Shown here in pieces: positions 33,640 to 44,546 of a stretch of 64,000 bases of DNA. The translations under genes were made by a program, and so were the position numbers. Under the pieces are notes generated by a model. The model saw nothing but the letters and a program-made list of their open reading frames with translations, was not told where the DNA came from and searched no databases. Where the stretch lies: NCBI GenBank assembly GCA_964036045.1, contig OZ038385.1, positions 27,736,853 through 27,800,852 on the forward strand. Direction: 5' to 3'. Positions within the stretch are counted from its first letter, which is position 1, and every line of letters starts with the position of its first letter. The DNA comes from Eutreptiella sp. 'Long Island Sound 2002' (taxonomy: Eukaryota > Euglenozoa > Euglenophyceae > Eutreptiales > Eutreptiaceae).

Positions 33640-35930
33640 AAAAAAGCGCCACTCGCCTGCACACTAACATTAAACGGGGGGGTCCTAGACTACAGACCCA
33701 CCCACCCAGAGTACAATTCTAACAGGGAGGGGGGTCCCAGACTTTTGACCCACCCACCCAGGCTGGGGCACCCACCCAGACCCCCCCCCCCAGTTAACTT
33801 AATTCCTTATAAACGAAGCCTGGCACACACACACGCACACGCACAGGCCTGGCAGTGCCGCAACGGTATGTCACCCGGCTGTTCAGCAGACACACATGTA
33901 CACCCGGACGGATCCAAGAGGCGCCCCGCAGACCATCACAGACACACATGCGGTGTATCAGGTACATCACAGGCACACACGCAGACCACCGCGGGGACAC
34001 CCTACATACCGTGTAGGCTCGCAAATTGCCCTGCTGGACCCTGCGAAAATTCCATTCAATGACATACGGACCTGCACCGGAAGCACACAAAAAATGGACA
34101 CTTGGCGAGGGTCCGGCGCTGCAAGAGCGTACTGTTCACCAGCAGGGGTAGGGTGGCGCATGGCATTCCGGGGTCACCCGGTCCATCGTCGACGGACTAC
34201 CCGCCAGAATCCCCCGTGTAATGGGCTGGGGTGGTGGGTTAAGGGTTGCATGTCATCCAGCAACACATACGGGGAGGTCGACACGAACCTCCCGGTACAC
34301 ATGCAGTTTTCGAACAAGAGTGGACTGCAATAGGCAGGCACAAGGTGGATGGAGCCTCGGGCAGGCTGACGGGGGGAACGATGGGGATGTACTGGGATTT
34401 CAGACAAGTGCAGTACTTCGCGGGGGTAGCGATGGGAAAATGATCTTGGTCCAGGCTGAAAAGGGGGGCAATTAAAAACACCTGACAAAACCACACTCGA
34501 AATTGCAAATGACATTTCCTTGATTTGCAATCGGCCCACACAAACTGTGCACTTCAACCCCCCAAACCCCTGACTTCTCGCCGCAGCACTGGATTTGGTG
34601 CCGAATGATCTGAGATACTCGAAGCGTATGGCCCATACAACAATTGTACCTTGGCCAAACTGTATCTTGCACCCGAAAACCGGGGGGGGGGGGGTTGCAT
34701 AAGGCTGGTAGGTTACATAATACAACCAGCGTCCAGTACCATGTCTTTTGTATGACTTGTGGGTCGAGGTCAATTCTGGGGTGTAGTGTGCGCAGGAATA
34801 CCCTGTTACCAGGCATACGTGGACGACTGGTTACGCACTGATATCCTTGGCCTGGGAGCGTAGCCTCTGATTGGTGCCAGCCCATGGGCCCAAGCGGCTG
34901 TCTCCGTGTGATCCTCTGCCAGTGCGTTGTACCGAGGTCAGAACCTGGCTCGCTGCCCTGGCACCACCTTGGAACTGGGGTGGTTCCGTGGCTTCCACTG
35001 TGCCAGCTCCAACGCATTGGTGTGGGGGGGGGGGGGTGGCAGCCCACAGGGAGGGTTGTACAAATGCAATGCGCCTGCAGACGCAACAACTTGAAAGCAG
35101 TGCAGATCCGCTCGAAATGGAAGCAAACATCTGTGCCATCACAGCAATGTATCAACAGATGGAGCATCAACGGACGAAAGCAAAGCTACGAGCTTCAATG
35201 CGCGCAGGCACAACCGAGTGAGGTGATGATGAACATCTCGCCCTTGCCCCAATTGAACGATGCAGGAGTGAACGTGTACTTAGACGCGCCTGTCGCCAGC
35301 TGGTCTTCTGGGCTGAGGTCCAGTTTGCGGGGCCTTTTCTGCACATAACCGAGCAGAGTCAATGCGCACAAAGACACTTCCACTGTGGCCCAGGTTTCTA
35401 TGAAGGCTACTTGGTTACTTACTAGGTAGCGATATGGGGGGAGGGGGGATTGTGAAAAAGTTGGGTGTGCCGGATGTTGCTTTTGGATGTGCACACTAGT
35501 ATGAGTTTTCAGGTGGAAATTGTCCATATTGCTTGTCTCCAGTCACTGTGGAAAATATTTTTGTTTCTTAGGCAAGAGTGGGACACTCATCTTGTGCTTC
35601 TTCTGCCCCTGTGGTGTCCCTCCCATGCCGACGCTGGCATGCTTCACAATCATTCCCATGACAGTGAAGGTGTAGGGTGCTCCTCCAAGAACAATGAGGG
35701 AAACACAACACCGGGCCTGGGTTTCCCAATCACCCAATGCTACCTATCAGTAGTGCAGCCTTGGCCAAGCTGTTGCATTGCGTGCGCACTGCATGCATAC
35801 TGCGCACACAGAGGCCGGGATACTCACCCAAGAATACCTGTCACCTGTATGGTAGCACGGTGAAGCAGCAAAGCCCACATGAGAACAACGAAACTGCCTT
35901 CAACTTGGTACACCATTGTCCCTATGAACA
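33640..35930. other. No recognisable gene; CCACCCACCCA-rich tracts
   Basis: Between 32945 and 33800 CCACCCACCC motifs recur (32948, 32969, 33700, 33760, 33770). G runs lie at 34682-34694 and 35026-35037. The remaining frames have no motifs. Confidence 0.4.
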
Positions 35931-35936
35931 AACCAC

Positions 35937-36248
35937 TCAGCCTTGTAAGGTACAACTATGCAGGGGCATGCAAGATGCACACGTGTTCAAGTGGCAAGTG
36001 CCACACTCGGATATATCACCAGGATGTTGGCCACACAATTGGCAACAAACACCATCATCATTCTCCTCCTCCTCAATGGTTGCCTCCTCTTGTGCCCACA
36101 CAGACTCAGGCACATGAGGCCAAGGTCCATAGGGTTGATACCTAGTCTGCCTGCGAATACAAAACTGAGTAAGGAGCAAAATACGCAAATGCACTTGTTG
36201 GTCTTCACTCAAAGTTTTCTGACCAATATAAGGTACAGTGGTGTGCAA
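35937..36248 (-). CDS. Fragment with a PHD/RING-like cysteine cluster
   Basis: 103 codons; an acidic EEATIEEEENDDG stretch leads into CCQLCGQHPGDISECGTCHL, then NTCASC and LHSC: Cys pairs C-x2-C, C-x2-C, C-x2-C in the spacing of a PHD or related zinc-binding domain, close to the stop at 35937. The start is uncertain and no flanking domain is recognised, so this is probably one exon or a remnant. The acidic lead-in resembles that before the PHD remnant at 41.3 kb (EGEEDIFCIHC). Confidence 0.35.
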   Translation of the reverse strand: MHTTVPYIGQKTLSEDQQVHLRILLLTQFCIRRQTRYQPYGPWPHVPESVWAQEEATIEEEENDDGVCCQLCGQHPGDISECGTCHLNTCASCMPLHSCTLQG

Positions 36249-36632
36249 CCGGCCCTTACAGGTGCTGTCATGCGCACCTACTTCAAAATCGAAAAACTGC
36301 CCATGTGTTCGCGAAGACAGTGATGTGATGGGGATGAAGGCCGTACCACAAACTCCTCAAGGTCCACGGGAATTGACATGTGTATTCTACGAACAAACCG
36401 TAAAATACAGTAGTTCTGCAGCAGACACCTTGAAATTGCATCACCACATACCAGACTCAGGGTGCCCGTTTGACATTCACATGGTGCTGGGACGCACAGC
36501 ATAGAAGGTAAAAAATGGTAGAAAAATGCTGAGCATATTGCTCAGGATATTTGGGGATGCTCAGCATTCATGCTCAGCAAATGGGACTCATATTGCAGGG
36601 TTGATCTCGGAAGTCCCAGCCAAAATTTCTTC

Positions 36633-36759
36633 CGAGCTCCCCCGGCACGGTCGGCTGGGAAGCCCATGGAACATTCCTACCGATATCGGTTGCGTTTTAG
36701 GACCCGATCTGGCTGCCAAAACTTCCGAGCATCTTTCCGAGGGATTTCAAAAACTTCCA
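36633..36759. repeat. 127-bp direct repeat, copy 1
   Basis: CGAGCTCCCCCGGCACGGTC to AAAAACTTCCA; nearly identical (one A/G difference seen, at GTTTTAGGACC versus GTTTTGGGACC) to 38475-38601. This copy lies beyond the 3' end of the 583-codon frame. Confidence 0.9.
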
Positions 36760-36906
36760 GGCGTTTTTCCATCGGTTTTTTGTACGATGAACTACACCGT
36801 TCTTGGTTCCCAAATCCCACACCTCAGCAAAGAAACACACAAAAAGACAAGCATGACCGTTCACTTACACTTGAAATGTGAATGCTCAGTGGCTTGCCTG
36901 TTCATT

Positions 36907-38658
36907 TCAGCTTGAACTGTGAATGCTGTACTCTCCTTCGCTGAGCATCTGCACAGGACAGCCATCGCTTGACATGGCATCCACATCCACCACCACACGG
37001 CGATACTTCTTGGGTTGAGGTTGGGGTTCAGGGTTGTCACTGGATGATGAGGAAGAATCTGAGGCACTTACTGTGGAGGCACCAGATAGGTGCACAGCAT
37101 CATCATCCGAATCATTATCCTCAGGACTGCTACTGCTCCCACTATCACTGCTGCTCCTGCTGCTCCTGCTGCTGCTGCTGCTGCTGCTGTTGCTACTGTT
37201 ACTGCTGCTACTGCCACTGCCACGAGGGCACACAAGTTGCTGCTCAATGTCGCTATCAACAATGGGTACACGCGCCAACTTCGTACGTCTCATGGGTTGA
37301 ACACGCTGCTGCTCGTTCAAACCCGTAGGACCTTGAAATGAAGCAGCACTGTCCTCGCCCTCCGAAGGGGGTACAATATCAACTGTCGCAGGGTTAGAAA
37401 CTCGGCTTTGAGGGATGGGCCCCACACGTCCCTTACCCTTTCCCTTGTCCTTCAGCGCCTTACGGCGTGCAGCACAGGACTTAAATGTGGCACGGCTCTT
37501 CAAACCCAGTTTGGGCCACTTGCAGACAGCTTCCCTGTCCAGTGGTACCCATTGACGGACACCACGCTTTGAGCCACAGGTCCCACACACACATACCACA
37601 TCACTCTCGGGATTTGCACTTGGAAAGGCGCATTTCACCGAACGGGTGTCTGGGTGCATATATAGGGAGCAACCACCTCCATCCTGGAAATGCAGCAAAT
37701 GCTCTAAGAGGCGTTGGAAGACCACATGCCACACGGCATTGGCAGCAACCATGCACGCCTCCAGAACAACGTTTCGTTGCACGGGCGCCCAAATTTTGGC
37801 ACAGGGGATCTTCTTTTTTTTCTGCACGAACTTTTGATACAGCTCATGCTTCAAACTTTCACTAATACTGGCATCTTGCCTGGTACTAGTGACGGGGGCA
37901 TATCTCTTGGCCACCCTGAGATCCCGCTCGCCGGCCTCATCGGAATACAGCATGGGTGTCCGTGGATTAAACCATGTGTGGAACCACCCATGCATATATA
38001 AGGTTGCAGTGCAACCTTCTTCGGCAAACTCGGGGATGATGTGCACAATATATGTGTACAACATCCCCATTGCTTGCCATGTGACAGTTGCCAGGTCATT
38101 ACAACCATAGCATAGATGCACCATGTGGCAAAATGCCACCACCAAGGAATGGAAAGGCAGGGGGAGCACCATACCCCCTGCTAGTCTGCCCATGACTGTG
38201 CGGGCCTCGCGACCTGTGAGGCTAATGCCTGCCTGGAATCTACCTCGTACGTGACGCATGTGCTGCCTGCTATCAGGTGGCAAAGATCCAGGATCATACC
38301 TCCTTGCCACATGTGCTATGACCTGGAGTAGGTCATGGTTGTAGGGCGCTGGTAGTGTTCGACCTATGACACCCAGGATCCTGGAGGCTGCTCCTTTGGT
38401 GTTGTGCAATACAGGTTGCACAATATATACCTCTTCCAGGTTAGAAACCCCCTGAAACTTATGGGACCCACGCACGAGCTCCCCCGGCACGGTCGGCTGG
38501 GAAGCCCATGGAACATTCCTACCGATATCGGTTGCGTTTTGGGACCCGATCTGGCTGCCAAAACTTCCGAGCATCTTTCCGAGGGATTTCAAAAACTTCC
38601 AAGCAACGGACCGAAGCATATCGCATGCACGTCGGTACAGATTTCCTAAAATTGCCAC
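36907..38658 (-). CDS. 583-codon open frame, C-terminal Ser/Asp-rich; family unrecognised
   Basis: The longest intact frame with ordinary composition in the middle of the window. The annotated start at 38658 is GTG; the first ATG is 38619 (MLRSVAWKFLKSLGKML), so the start or an upstream exon is unsettled. Residues ~60-400 look globular: SRILGVIGRTLPAPYNHDLL, GISLTGREARTVMGRLAGG, LYMHGWFHTWFNPRTP, MLYSDEAGERDLRVAKRYAP, then VVCVCGTCGSKRGVRQW with closely spaced Cys. Residues ~405-583 are basic (KALKDKGKGKGR), then a long serine tract encoded by (CTG)n, an acidic PEDNDSDDDAVHL and KKYRRVVVDVD; it stops with TGA at 36907. The order of the helical region and the SDEAGERD...K stretch loosely recalls C-termini of TNP2- or KDZ-type transposases, but no DDE triad is established. 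Part of the N-terminus is encoded by the flanking 127-bp repeat. Confidence 0.55.
   Translation of the reverse strand: MAILGNLYRRACDMLRSVAWKFLKSLGKMLGSFGSQIGSQNATDIGRNVPWASQPTVPGELVRGSHKFQGVSNLEEVYIVQPVLHNTKGAASRILGVIGRTLPAPYNHDLLQVIAHVARRYDPGSLPPDSRQHMRHVRGRFQAGISLTGREARTVMGRLAGGMVLPLPFHSLVVAFCHMVHLCYGCNDLATVTWQAMGMLYTYIVHIIPEFAEEGCTATLYMHGWFHTWFNPRTPMLYSDEAGERDLRVAKRYAPVTSTRQDASISESLKHELYQKFVQKKKKIPCAKIWAPVQRNVVLEACMVAANAVWHVVFQRLLEHLLHFQDGGGCSLYMHPDTRSVKCAFPSANPESDVVCVCGTCGSKRGVRQWVPLDREAVCKWPKLGLKSRATFKSCAARRKALKDKGKGKGRVGPIPQSRVSNPATVDIVPPSEGEDSAASFQGPTGLNEQQRVQPMRRTKLARVPIVDSDIEQQLVCPRGSGSSSSNSSNSSSSSSSRSSRSSSDSGSSSSPEDNDSDDDAVHLSGASTVSASDSSSSSSDNPEPQPQPKKYRRVVVDVDAMSSDGCPVQMLSEGEYSIHSSS
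37145..37225. repeat. (CTG)n coding microsatellite
   Basis: CTG/CTA triplets that encode the Ser tract on the minus strand. Confidence 0.9.
38475..38601. repeat. 127-bp direct repeat, copy 2 (inside the 583-codon frame)
   Basis: Encodes roughly the segment from KFLKSLGKMLGSFG to WASQPTVPGEL on the minus strand. See copy 1 at 36633. Confidence 0.9.
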
Positions 38659-38971
38659 CGGTAACGGGACAATATTGGTCTCTCTTCCAATGTTCTATGC
38701 TGGGCACCGGTGGTACATGTGTTGGCAATAAACATGGGAGAGGCATGAACGCAGAAAAGGGGGGTGGGTTACAACCGGAACACCAACCGTAGGAAAGATT
38801 GGCCCGGTTTCCTCAATAGCACTGGAAGGTTGAGTCGAAGACAAGGGACGGTTAGGTTCCCCGTAGGTACCGAAGCAGAGCTCAGGACGGCCTTGGATTC
38901 CCCGAAGGTACTTCCTTAGCACTTGCCCCCAGAAGCGATCAACGTAGATGCTCCGGCTTCCTTTGTCGCTC

Positions 38972-39200
38972 AGCATGGCTACATCACCCCTGCCGTCTCG
39001 GGGGCCCACTTGTGGGCGGAATGGCCACATCACCCCTGCCTTCTCCGGGTCCCCATAGTGGGGAGAGTTCAATATGGCTACATCACCCCTGCCTTCTACA
39101 TCACCCCTCCCTACTCAGGGTCCCCTTAGTGGGGAGAAATCAATATGGCTACATCACCCGTGCCTTCTCGCTCTCCCCATAGTGGGGAGAGTTCAATATG
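38972..39200. repeat. Minisatellite: GGCTACATCACCCCTGCCTTC with CCCCATAGTGGGG hairpins
   Basis: Five partial units with AATATGGCTACATCACCC and CCCCATAGTGGGGAGAGTTC (38975, 39022, 39075, 39146 and related). CCCCATAGTGGGG is self-complementary. Confidence 0.85.
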
Positions 39201-39582
39201 CGGGATGGAAAATGGGTAAAAATGGGTAAAAATGGGCAAAAAAGGGTGATAATTCAAATTTACCACATCCCAAATGCATAGGAAGCTAAAAAATCAGAAG
39301 TAACCTTGTCAAAAGGGGCCAAAATTAGGGTCCGCGTATTTGCTGACATCCGAAACTTCGCACTGTGTGCGCACTGCGTGCACGGCATTCCCCTTTGCAC
39401 GCATTTTGCTATAGCCCCTCTGGGTTCGTGTGGTGTGCTCACAGCATTGTGATTTAGACATGGGGGTTGCCATAAAGGCTGAGTAAGTGTCAAGGCACGA
39501 GGGGCGCTTTCCATGAAGGCAAAATAAATATGCTGGTTGGTACTTGTAGGTGCCCACTAGTTTGAGTCTTCGGAGGAATTTT

Positions 39583-39718
<136 letters not shown>

Positions 39719-39719
39719 G

Positions 39720-40348
39720 AAAGAGTATGCCGGGTACGTCCAGGTGTACGAAAATGTTCGCCTTTCGAGGAGGGAATCCTTCACCTTTGGATAGGTGGGT
39801 TGGTTGCCCACCCGTTGGGTTGGGGGATGTGGGCAGCCAGTTGGGCTACCTAACATCGGGGGGGGATTCTTTTGCGTGAGAGTGGGACAATTGTCCTACT
39901 GCTCAAAAATGCTACTTCTACCCCTGGGCGTCCCTCCCATGCTAGTGTTGGCATGCTCCACACAAAGTCTTTCCCAAAAGAGTGAAGTTTGAAGGGTACT
40001 CGTGGGAAAAAGGACACAAAGCCACAGTGTTCCGCATCACCGAGTCTAACCCATCAGTGGTGCGCAACGTATTCAGGCTTTTTGCGAAATTTTCAGCATC
40101 TCGTTGCCTGTGCAGTGTGCAGTGGGTGCTTCTCCCACGAAGGCCTAGGTAGTGCTTTGCATGGGGCGTTTGTCCTATCATGGCCGTGCTATGGGGCCCA
40201 AGCAGTGCGTTGTGGTGGGTGTTTGCCCCACCAAAACCCTGCAGTTGGCAAACACAATGCGCTGTAGCATGTGAAGGCCCCGCAGGGGGGCCTTGGCATT
40301 GGTTTGCAATGGATGCTTGTCTTACCAAGGCCCCGTGGTGGGGCTTAG

Positions 40349-40350
<2 letters not shown>
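39720..40350. other. No recognisable gene
   Basis: Short frames only. GCATGCTTCACAATCATTCC at 35638 and GCATGCTCCACACAAAG at 39951 lie in weakly similar surroundings (CCCTGGGCGTCCCTCCCATG at 39922, GTGTCCCTCCCATGCCGACG at 35615), so a diverged dispersed repeat links 35.6 kb and 39.9 kb. Confidence 0.4.

Positions 40351-40353
<3 letters not shown>

Positions 40354-40404
<51 letters not shown>
40354..40404. repeat. (TG)n microsatellite
   Basis: About 50 bases of pure TG. Confidence 0.97.
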
Positions 40405-40406
<2 letters not shown>

Positions 40407-40453
40407 CAAAGGCCCGGTCCCAAACTAAGGTCCTCTATGCCTCCTAAGCATTG

Positions 40454-40545
40454 CGGGCATCCGAAGAGCCCAAACACAACCATCCACTGAGGGCATCCGA
40501 AGAGCCCATACAAAACCATACATTGAGGGCATCCGAAGAGCCCAA
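40454..40545. repeat. ~41-bp minisatellite, three units (GGGCATCCGAAGAGCCCA)
   Basis: GGGCATCCGAAGAGCCCA at 40455, 40491 and 40528 with AACCATNCA between units. GGGC...GCCC is self-complementary around CATCCGAAGA. Confidence 0.85.
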
Positions 40546-40629
40546 ATGGAATTCGCCATTGCCTTTTTGTCATCTTTCGGCGTCTACGGCTATGGAAAAA
40601 TTCATTTGCAGGGCTTGGGGGTCACTTGA

Positions 40630-40661
40630 GCCCCCCCCCCCCCAGGGGGGGGGGGGGGGCA
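40630..40661. repeat. Opposed C and G runs
   Basis: A C run (about 14) followed by A and a G run (about 15): a near-perfect C/G hairpin. Confidence 0.9.
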
Positions 40662-41099
40662 TGATTGAGCCTATTTCCTAGGCCGCAGAAGCCCAAAAAA
40701 AACCCCTTACCCCGCCCAAGGTGCACATTCATGACCAATGTCGTTTTGTAGCCCATGCACAAAGTTGAACATTGGTGCCAATGGTGGTGGTATTTTTGTT
40801 GAAAGGCACATGGCCCCTAGTTGTTCTAGCCACGATTTTTAGTGCCCCACCACGGCCCACGATTGGCACCATTTCTTTTCATATGGTACTATCTGATGTT
40901 TCGTATTCAGTGCCCGAGTCCAAATCAAAGGAACCACTCAAAGAAAAAGAGGAATCCGATGAATCCTCTTCACATGTGGAAGTCCCACTGCTAGAACTTG
41001 AAGAGCTTGATGTGGTGGTATTAGAAATGGCAGAAGTGGAGGACATAGCGGCGAAGATGGTGCATAACCAGGATCCGTGAGGCGGCTTGTAGGGCCTAA

Positions 41100-41389
41100 G
41101 GCATCATTCACACATGAGGGCAACACTGGGCACCATTTGCCACATCTGATGGAGGGGGGTTCAAACATTACTGGTGCCACCCCACTGTGGTGGTGTGGGC
41201 GCCATCGCACAGCACAATATCATTGCCCTCTTCCACCTCACCACTCAAACAGTGGATGCAAAAAATGTCCTCTTCCCCTTCATCCTGAGGCAAAACACAC
41301 TCCTCTTCCACAATGGCACCTTCCGCTTGCAACCCCGATGGAGGCAGACATTGAACGGTCAACGATCCGAGGGCTGAAAAAAGATACAC
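41100..41389 (-). pseudogene. PHD-finger remnant interrupted by TAA
   Basis: The minus strand reads EECVLPQDEGEEDIFCIHCL, then EEGNDIVLCDGAHTTTVGWHQ, a TAA, and in the same frame CLNPPPSDVANGAQCCPHV. This follows the PHD (C4HC3) layout: C-x2-C, LCDG, GWH-x2-C, LNPP, CP. PHD fingers bind histone tails. Several zinc ligands are degraded (CDGC became CDGAH, the last Cys is Val) and the stop replaces one of the two residues between His and Cys. A decayed domain; its parent gene is not visible in the window. Confidence 0.5.
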
Positions 41390-41449
41390 TTGATCACGGG
41401 GGGGCGACTACAACCGGTCCTGATGCGACATACCCCCCAGCTATCTGTC

Positions 41450-41800
41450 AAAACTCGGGGGGGGGGGGGGGGGTGGCAGCATCCCGCGCCAGGGGCCCCT
41501 TGTCCGCGGGCTGACGTTTGCAGTTAACATGTCTGGGTCAAACAAACAAGTGGAACACCCCACATTTCACATTGTGGGTGGCAGCATCCCGCGCCAGGGG
41601 CCCCTTGTCCGCGGGCTGACGTTTGCAGTTAACATGTCTGGGCAACAAACGACATTTGTATAGCGCCTCGTCTTGCGAAATCTGGCGCTCACACTAGAAA
41701 AGGGGGCGCCGTTGGCGCCAGGCGGAAAAAAGGGGGGCGCCGTTGGCGCCATGTCCCCAGCCCACTATCTGTCAAAACCCGGGGGGGGGGGGGGGGGGGG
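41450..41800. repeat. 67-bp tandem direct repeat (105-bp spacing) and GGCGCC hairpin pair between G runs
   Basis: GGGTGGCAGCATCCCGCGCC...ATGTCTGGG at 41471-41537 and again at 41576-41642. GGCGCCGTTGGCGCC occurs at about 41704 and 41736. G runs lie at 41458-41473 and 41780-41804. Confidence 0.85.
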
Positions 41801-42461
41801 GGGGGCTGGGGGGTGTCGCATACAAGGACCGGGCCCGGCCGCCCCCCCGTGCACTTGATAAAAACAAGTTCCATTTTTTCCCATGCACCTATCACATGCA
41901 AAGCACACGTTATCCCGGGGTATATATAGACTCTTTGAGTGGTATTTCGCTTAGGCCACTTTGTAAGAGAGATGAGCATCGCAACTCATGATGAGGAGCC
42001 CCGGGTATCCCGGTCATCAGCCCCCCCGCCTGATGGATATGCCAAAAAGGAGGGTACGTTAGCCATTGAGATCACTGGGACATGCAAAAAAAGGAGGTCT
42101 GATAGGCCCCAGGTATGAAACTGTTGGGGACAATACCATCGTGGCAATTGTAATAATGCTAAATGAGGTGTTAAATGCCGGCCAGCACACTCACGTTTGG
42201 CACGTGACCAATGCAAGGATGGGACAAGAGATCCCTTGCTTGCCCCCCCCTAGTGCTGCTCGGTCACGGGAGCCCCTCTTCCACACCACCACCACCCACC
42301 ACCTATCTTGGGGGGGCTCGAAAGACCCCCAGCCCCGCAAATGAATTGTTCACCTGCCCAGGACCTCAAAGAGCTCAAATGCAATCATGGTGTCCTTTCC
42401 AGGGCATATGAAGGGCCCTTACCGCGCGGGGGGGGGGTCTGTACAGGGTTTTTTCTGCAGG

Positions 42462-42850
42462 GGAAAATTCCGCACGGGGAATATTCCGCACCTGTCCCCA
42501 AAAATCAAGGGGAAAATTCCGCACCTCCCAAATCTTGAGTGCATTGCAAGCAAAGGGGAACCTGCGATTGTGAAATTTCAGCAGACAACGAGTGGCGGCG
42601 AACATAGCATTTCAGTGCCAGAGAATTTGCAGAGCATACGCACAGCTTGCACCTTGCTGCTCATGAGACACCAGCACACATTGGCCCCGTTAAAATGGTC
42701 ATGCCAAGAAAAAAACCCTACCAGGTCCTACAGTGGCTTACACAGACACAATTCTGCATGGGGAAAATTCCGCACCTCCCCTCGAAAAATGAGGGGAAAA
42801 TTCCGCACCAAGTTGAAATACGGAATTTCCCCCGCGGAAAATTCCCGCTA
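42462..42850. repeat. Dispersed GGGGAAAATTCCGCAC motif cluster
   Basis: GGGGAAAATTCCGCAC or close variants near 42462, 42510, 42762, 42794 and 42834, with one GGGGAATATTCCGCAC near 42477. GGAAAATTCC is near-palindromic. No coding frame recognised. Confidence 0.8.
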
Positions 42851-43495
42851 CGGAATCCCCCCCCCCCCCCCTGTACGTAATTAGCCACAGCCCTTTGTCA
42901 ATTGTTAACACCAAGGGCATACAAAGAGCCCAAGTGGAGGTATCCCAAATGGAGGTGTACCTTTCAATATCATCTCGCCTCTTCTCAGTCCGCCCTCCCA
43001 CACTTCAAAGAGCAGGAGCGCGCTACCCTAGAGGTTGTTGCCTCCGAATCAGTTGGAGATGTGGCAGGTTGAGGGTTAGGGGCAGGTTTGGAAGGGGGGC
43101 TACAAGAGGATGATGGAGGATCTACTCAGGGGAGGCCAGAGGAGGACTTCAACGTATGGGGGAAGAGGAAGATGAGCACGCCAAGCTGCATCTTTGTTTT
43201 TCTGTCTTCGGCACCACTCAATTGAGCACTGCTTCTTGCTCATCATCGTCACAAATCTGCACCCTATCATCCACTAGATGCATCCCATTATCCACAATAC
43301 AGGGTATATCAGTAGATGCCTTGCGAAGCGCGAGTTACTACAACCACAGGGCTGTCATGCTGTGATGTGTGCATCAAATTCAGAAGGACAAATACCCCAC
43401 CACATGGCAGGTTTTGTATTTCAAAAAAAAATACAGGTGTGCGCGGTGGTCAGCAAAATCTGCACAGCTCCAACCGATGGCACTTCAGGGGTAAC

Positions 43496-43660
43496 CAACG
43501 GCGGTTGGAGTGCAACCGACGGCAGTTGGAAGGTAACAGACGGCAGTTGGGAGTGCAACTGACGGCGGCTGGAGGGTAACTGACGGCTGATGGAGGGTAA
43601 CCGACGGCGGTTGGAGAGTAACCGACGGCAGTTGGAGGGTAACCGACGGCGGTTGGAGAC
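43496..43660. repeat. 21-bp minisatellite, about eight units
   Basis: Consensus AACCGACGGCGGTTGGAGGGT; the period of 21 keeps frames open, giving a 7-residue YPPTAVG repeat on the minus strand, which I take as an artefact of the repeat. CCGACGGCGGTTGG is partly self-complementary. Confidence 0.9.
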
Positions 43661-43679
43661 AAAGTGCTACTAGGTCAAG

Positions 43680-44546
43680 ACCCGGTTTTATAATTAAAAA
43701 AATTTGTCCCCTAAAAAACCCCCTGCCACATGGAGCAGAACCATCTCAAGTTCTGAAAACACATTCCGCCTGCCTACTCATCCCTCTGCACTTACCTTAT
43801 GCTTGCCCAACCGGTCCTGAAAACCCGTGCTGTTCTCATCCGGCATCTGCGTGTTGACCATCAACAGATATGAGGCACAAGTGGCCAATATCCAGTGACC
43901 ATCGGCGGTGATGTCGAGCGCTTTGACGGTGTCTGATAGGGCACAAAGTACGGGCCGTGGGGGTATGGGACTGTGCCCGGCTTCGCAGTCAGTGTGGACG
44001 GTTGAGGGGAAAAGAGGAGAGGCGTGCAGACAGTGACCATTGGGCTCAGGGGTGTCTTCGTTAGTTTGAGATGGGAGTGGCAGTGGCCAACAAGGGAGGG
44101 GGTGGAGTGTGTAAATCAGACTCTTTCAGCCCTTCAGGGCAGCCAGCGCCGGCGCCCTACTGTCTCCCACTGAATGGGGGGCAGTATGCTGCAAAAGTGA
44201 GCAGTGAGACTCACATTCCAACCTGATCCACTCAACTACAAGGGACCCAAGATGGGGTAGTGTATCATGTGGAGAGGGGGCTGCATCTGTCCTTGCAAAT
44301 GAAGCTCATTGGGGTATGGCTGACTCTCTTTCCGCAACTGACGACGACCCAGTTTCTCAAGTGGCTTATGACCGAGAAAGGATCAATGATACTTAGAGGA
44401 AAGACAAAAGCCAAGGTCAGGATTACAGCAGCATTGATACGAAGGTGAACGTCGGAATTTGTTCCCTTCTTGCGGCTGATAATTAGGACACATGTGCGAG
44501 GTACTTAATTTCCCATTTCGCAGCCAAATCATGGCATCGAGCGGCG
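43680..44546. other. No recognisable gene
   Basis: Short frames without motifs. Confidence 0.4.

Noticed and set aside
43450-43662. YPPTAVG repeat protein
   Set aside because: The frame is confined to the 21-bp minisatellite and ends with it.
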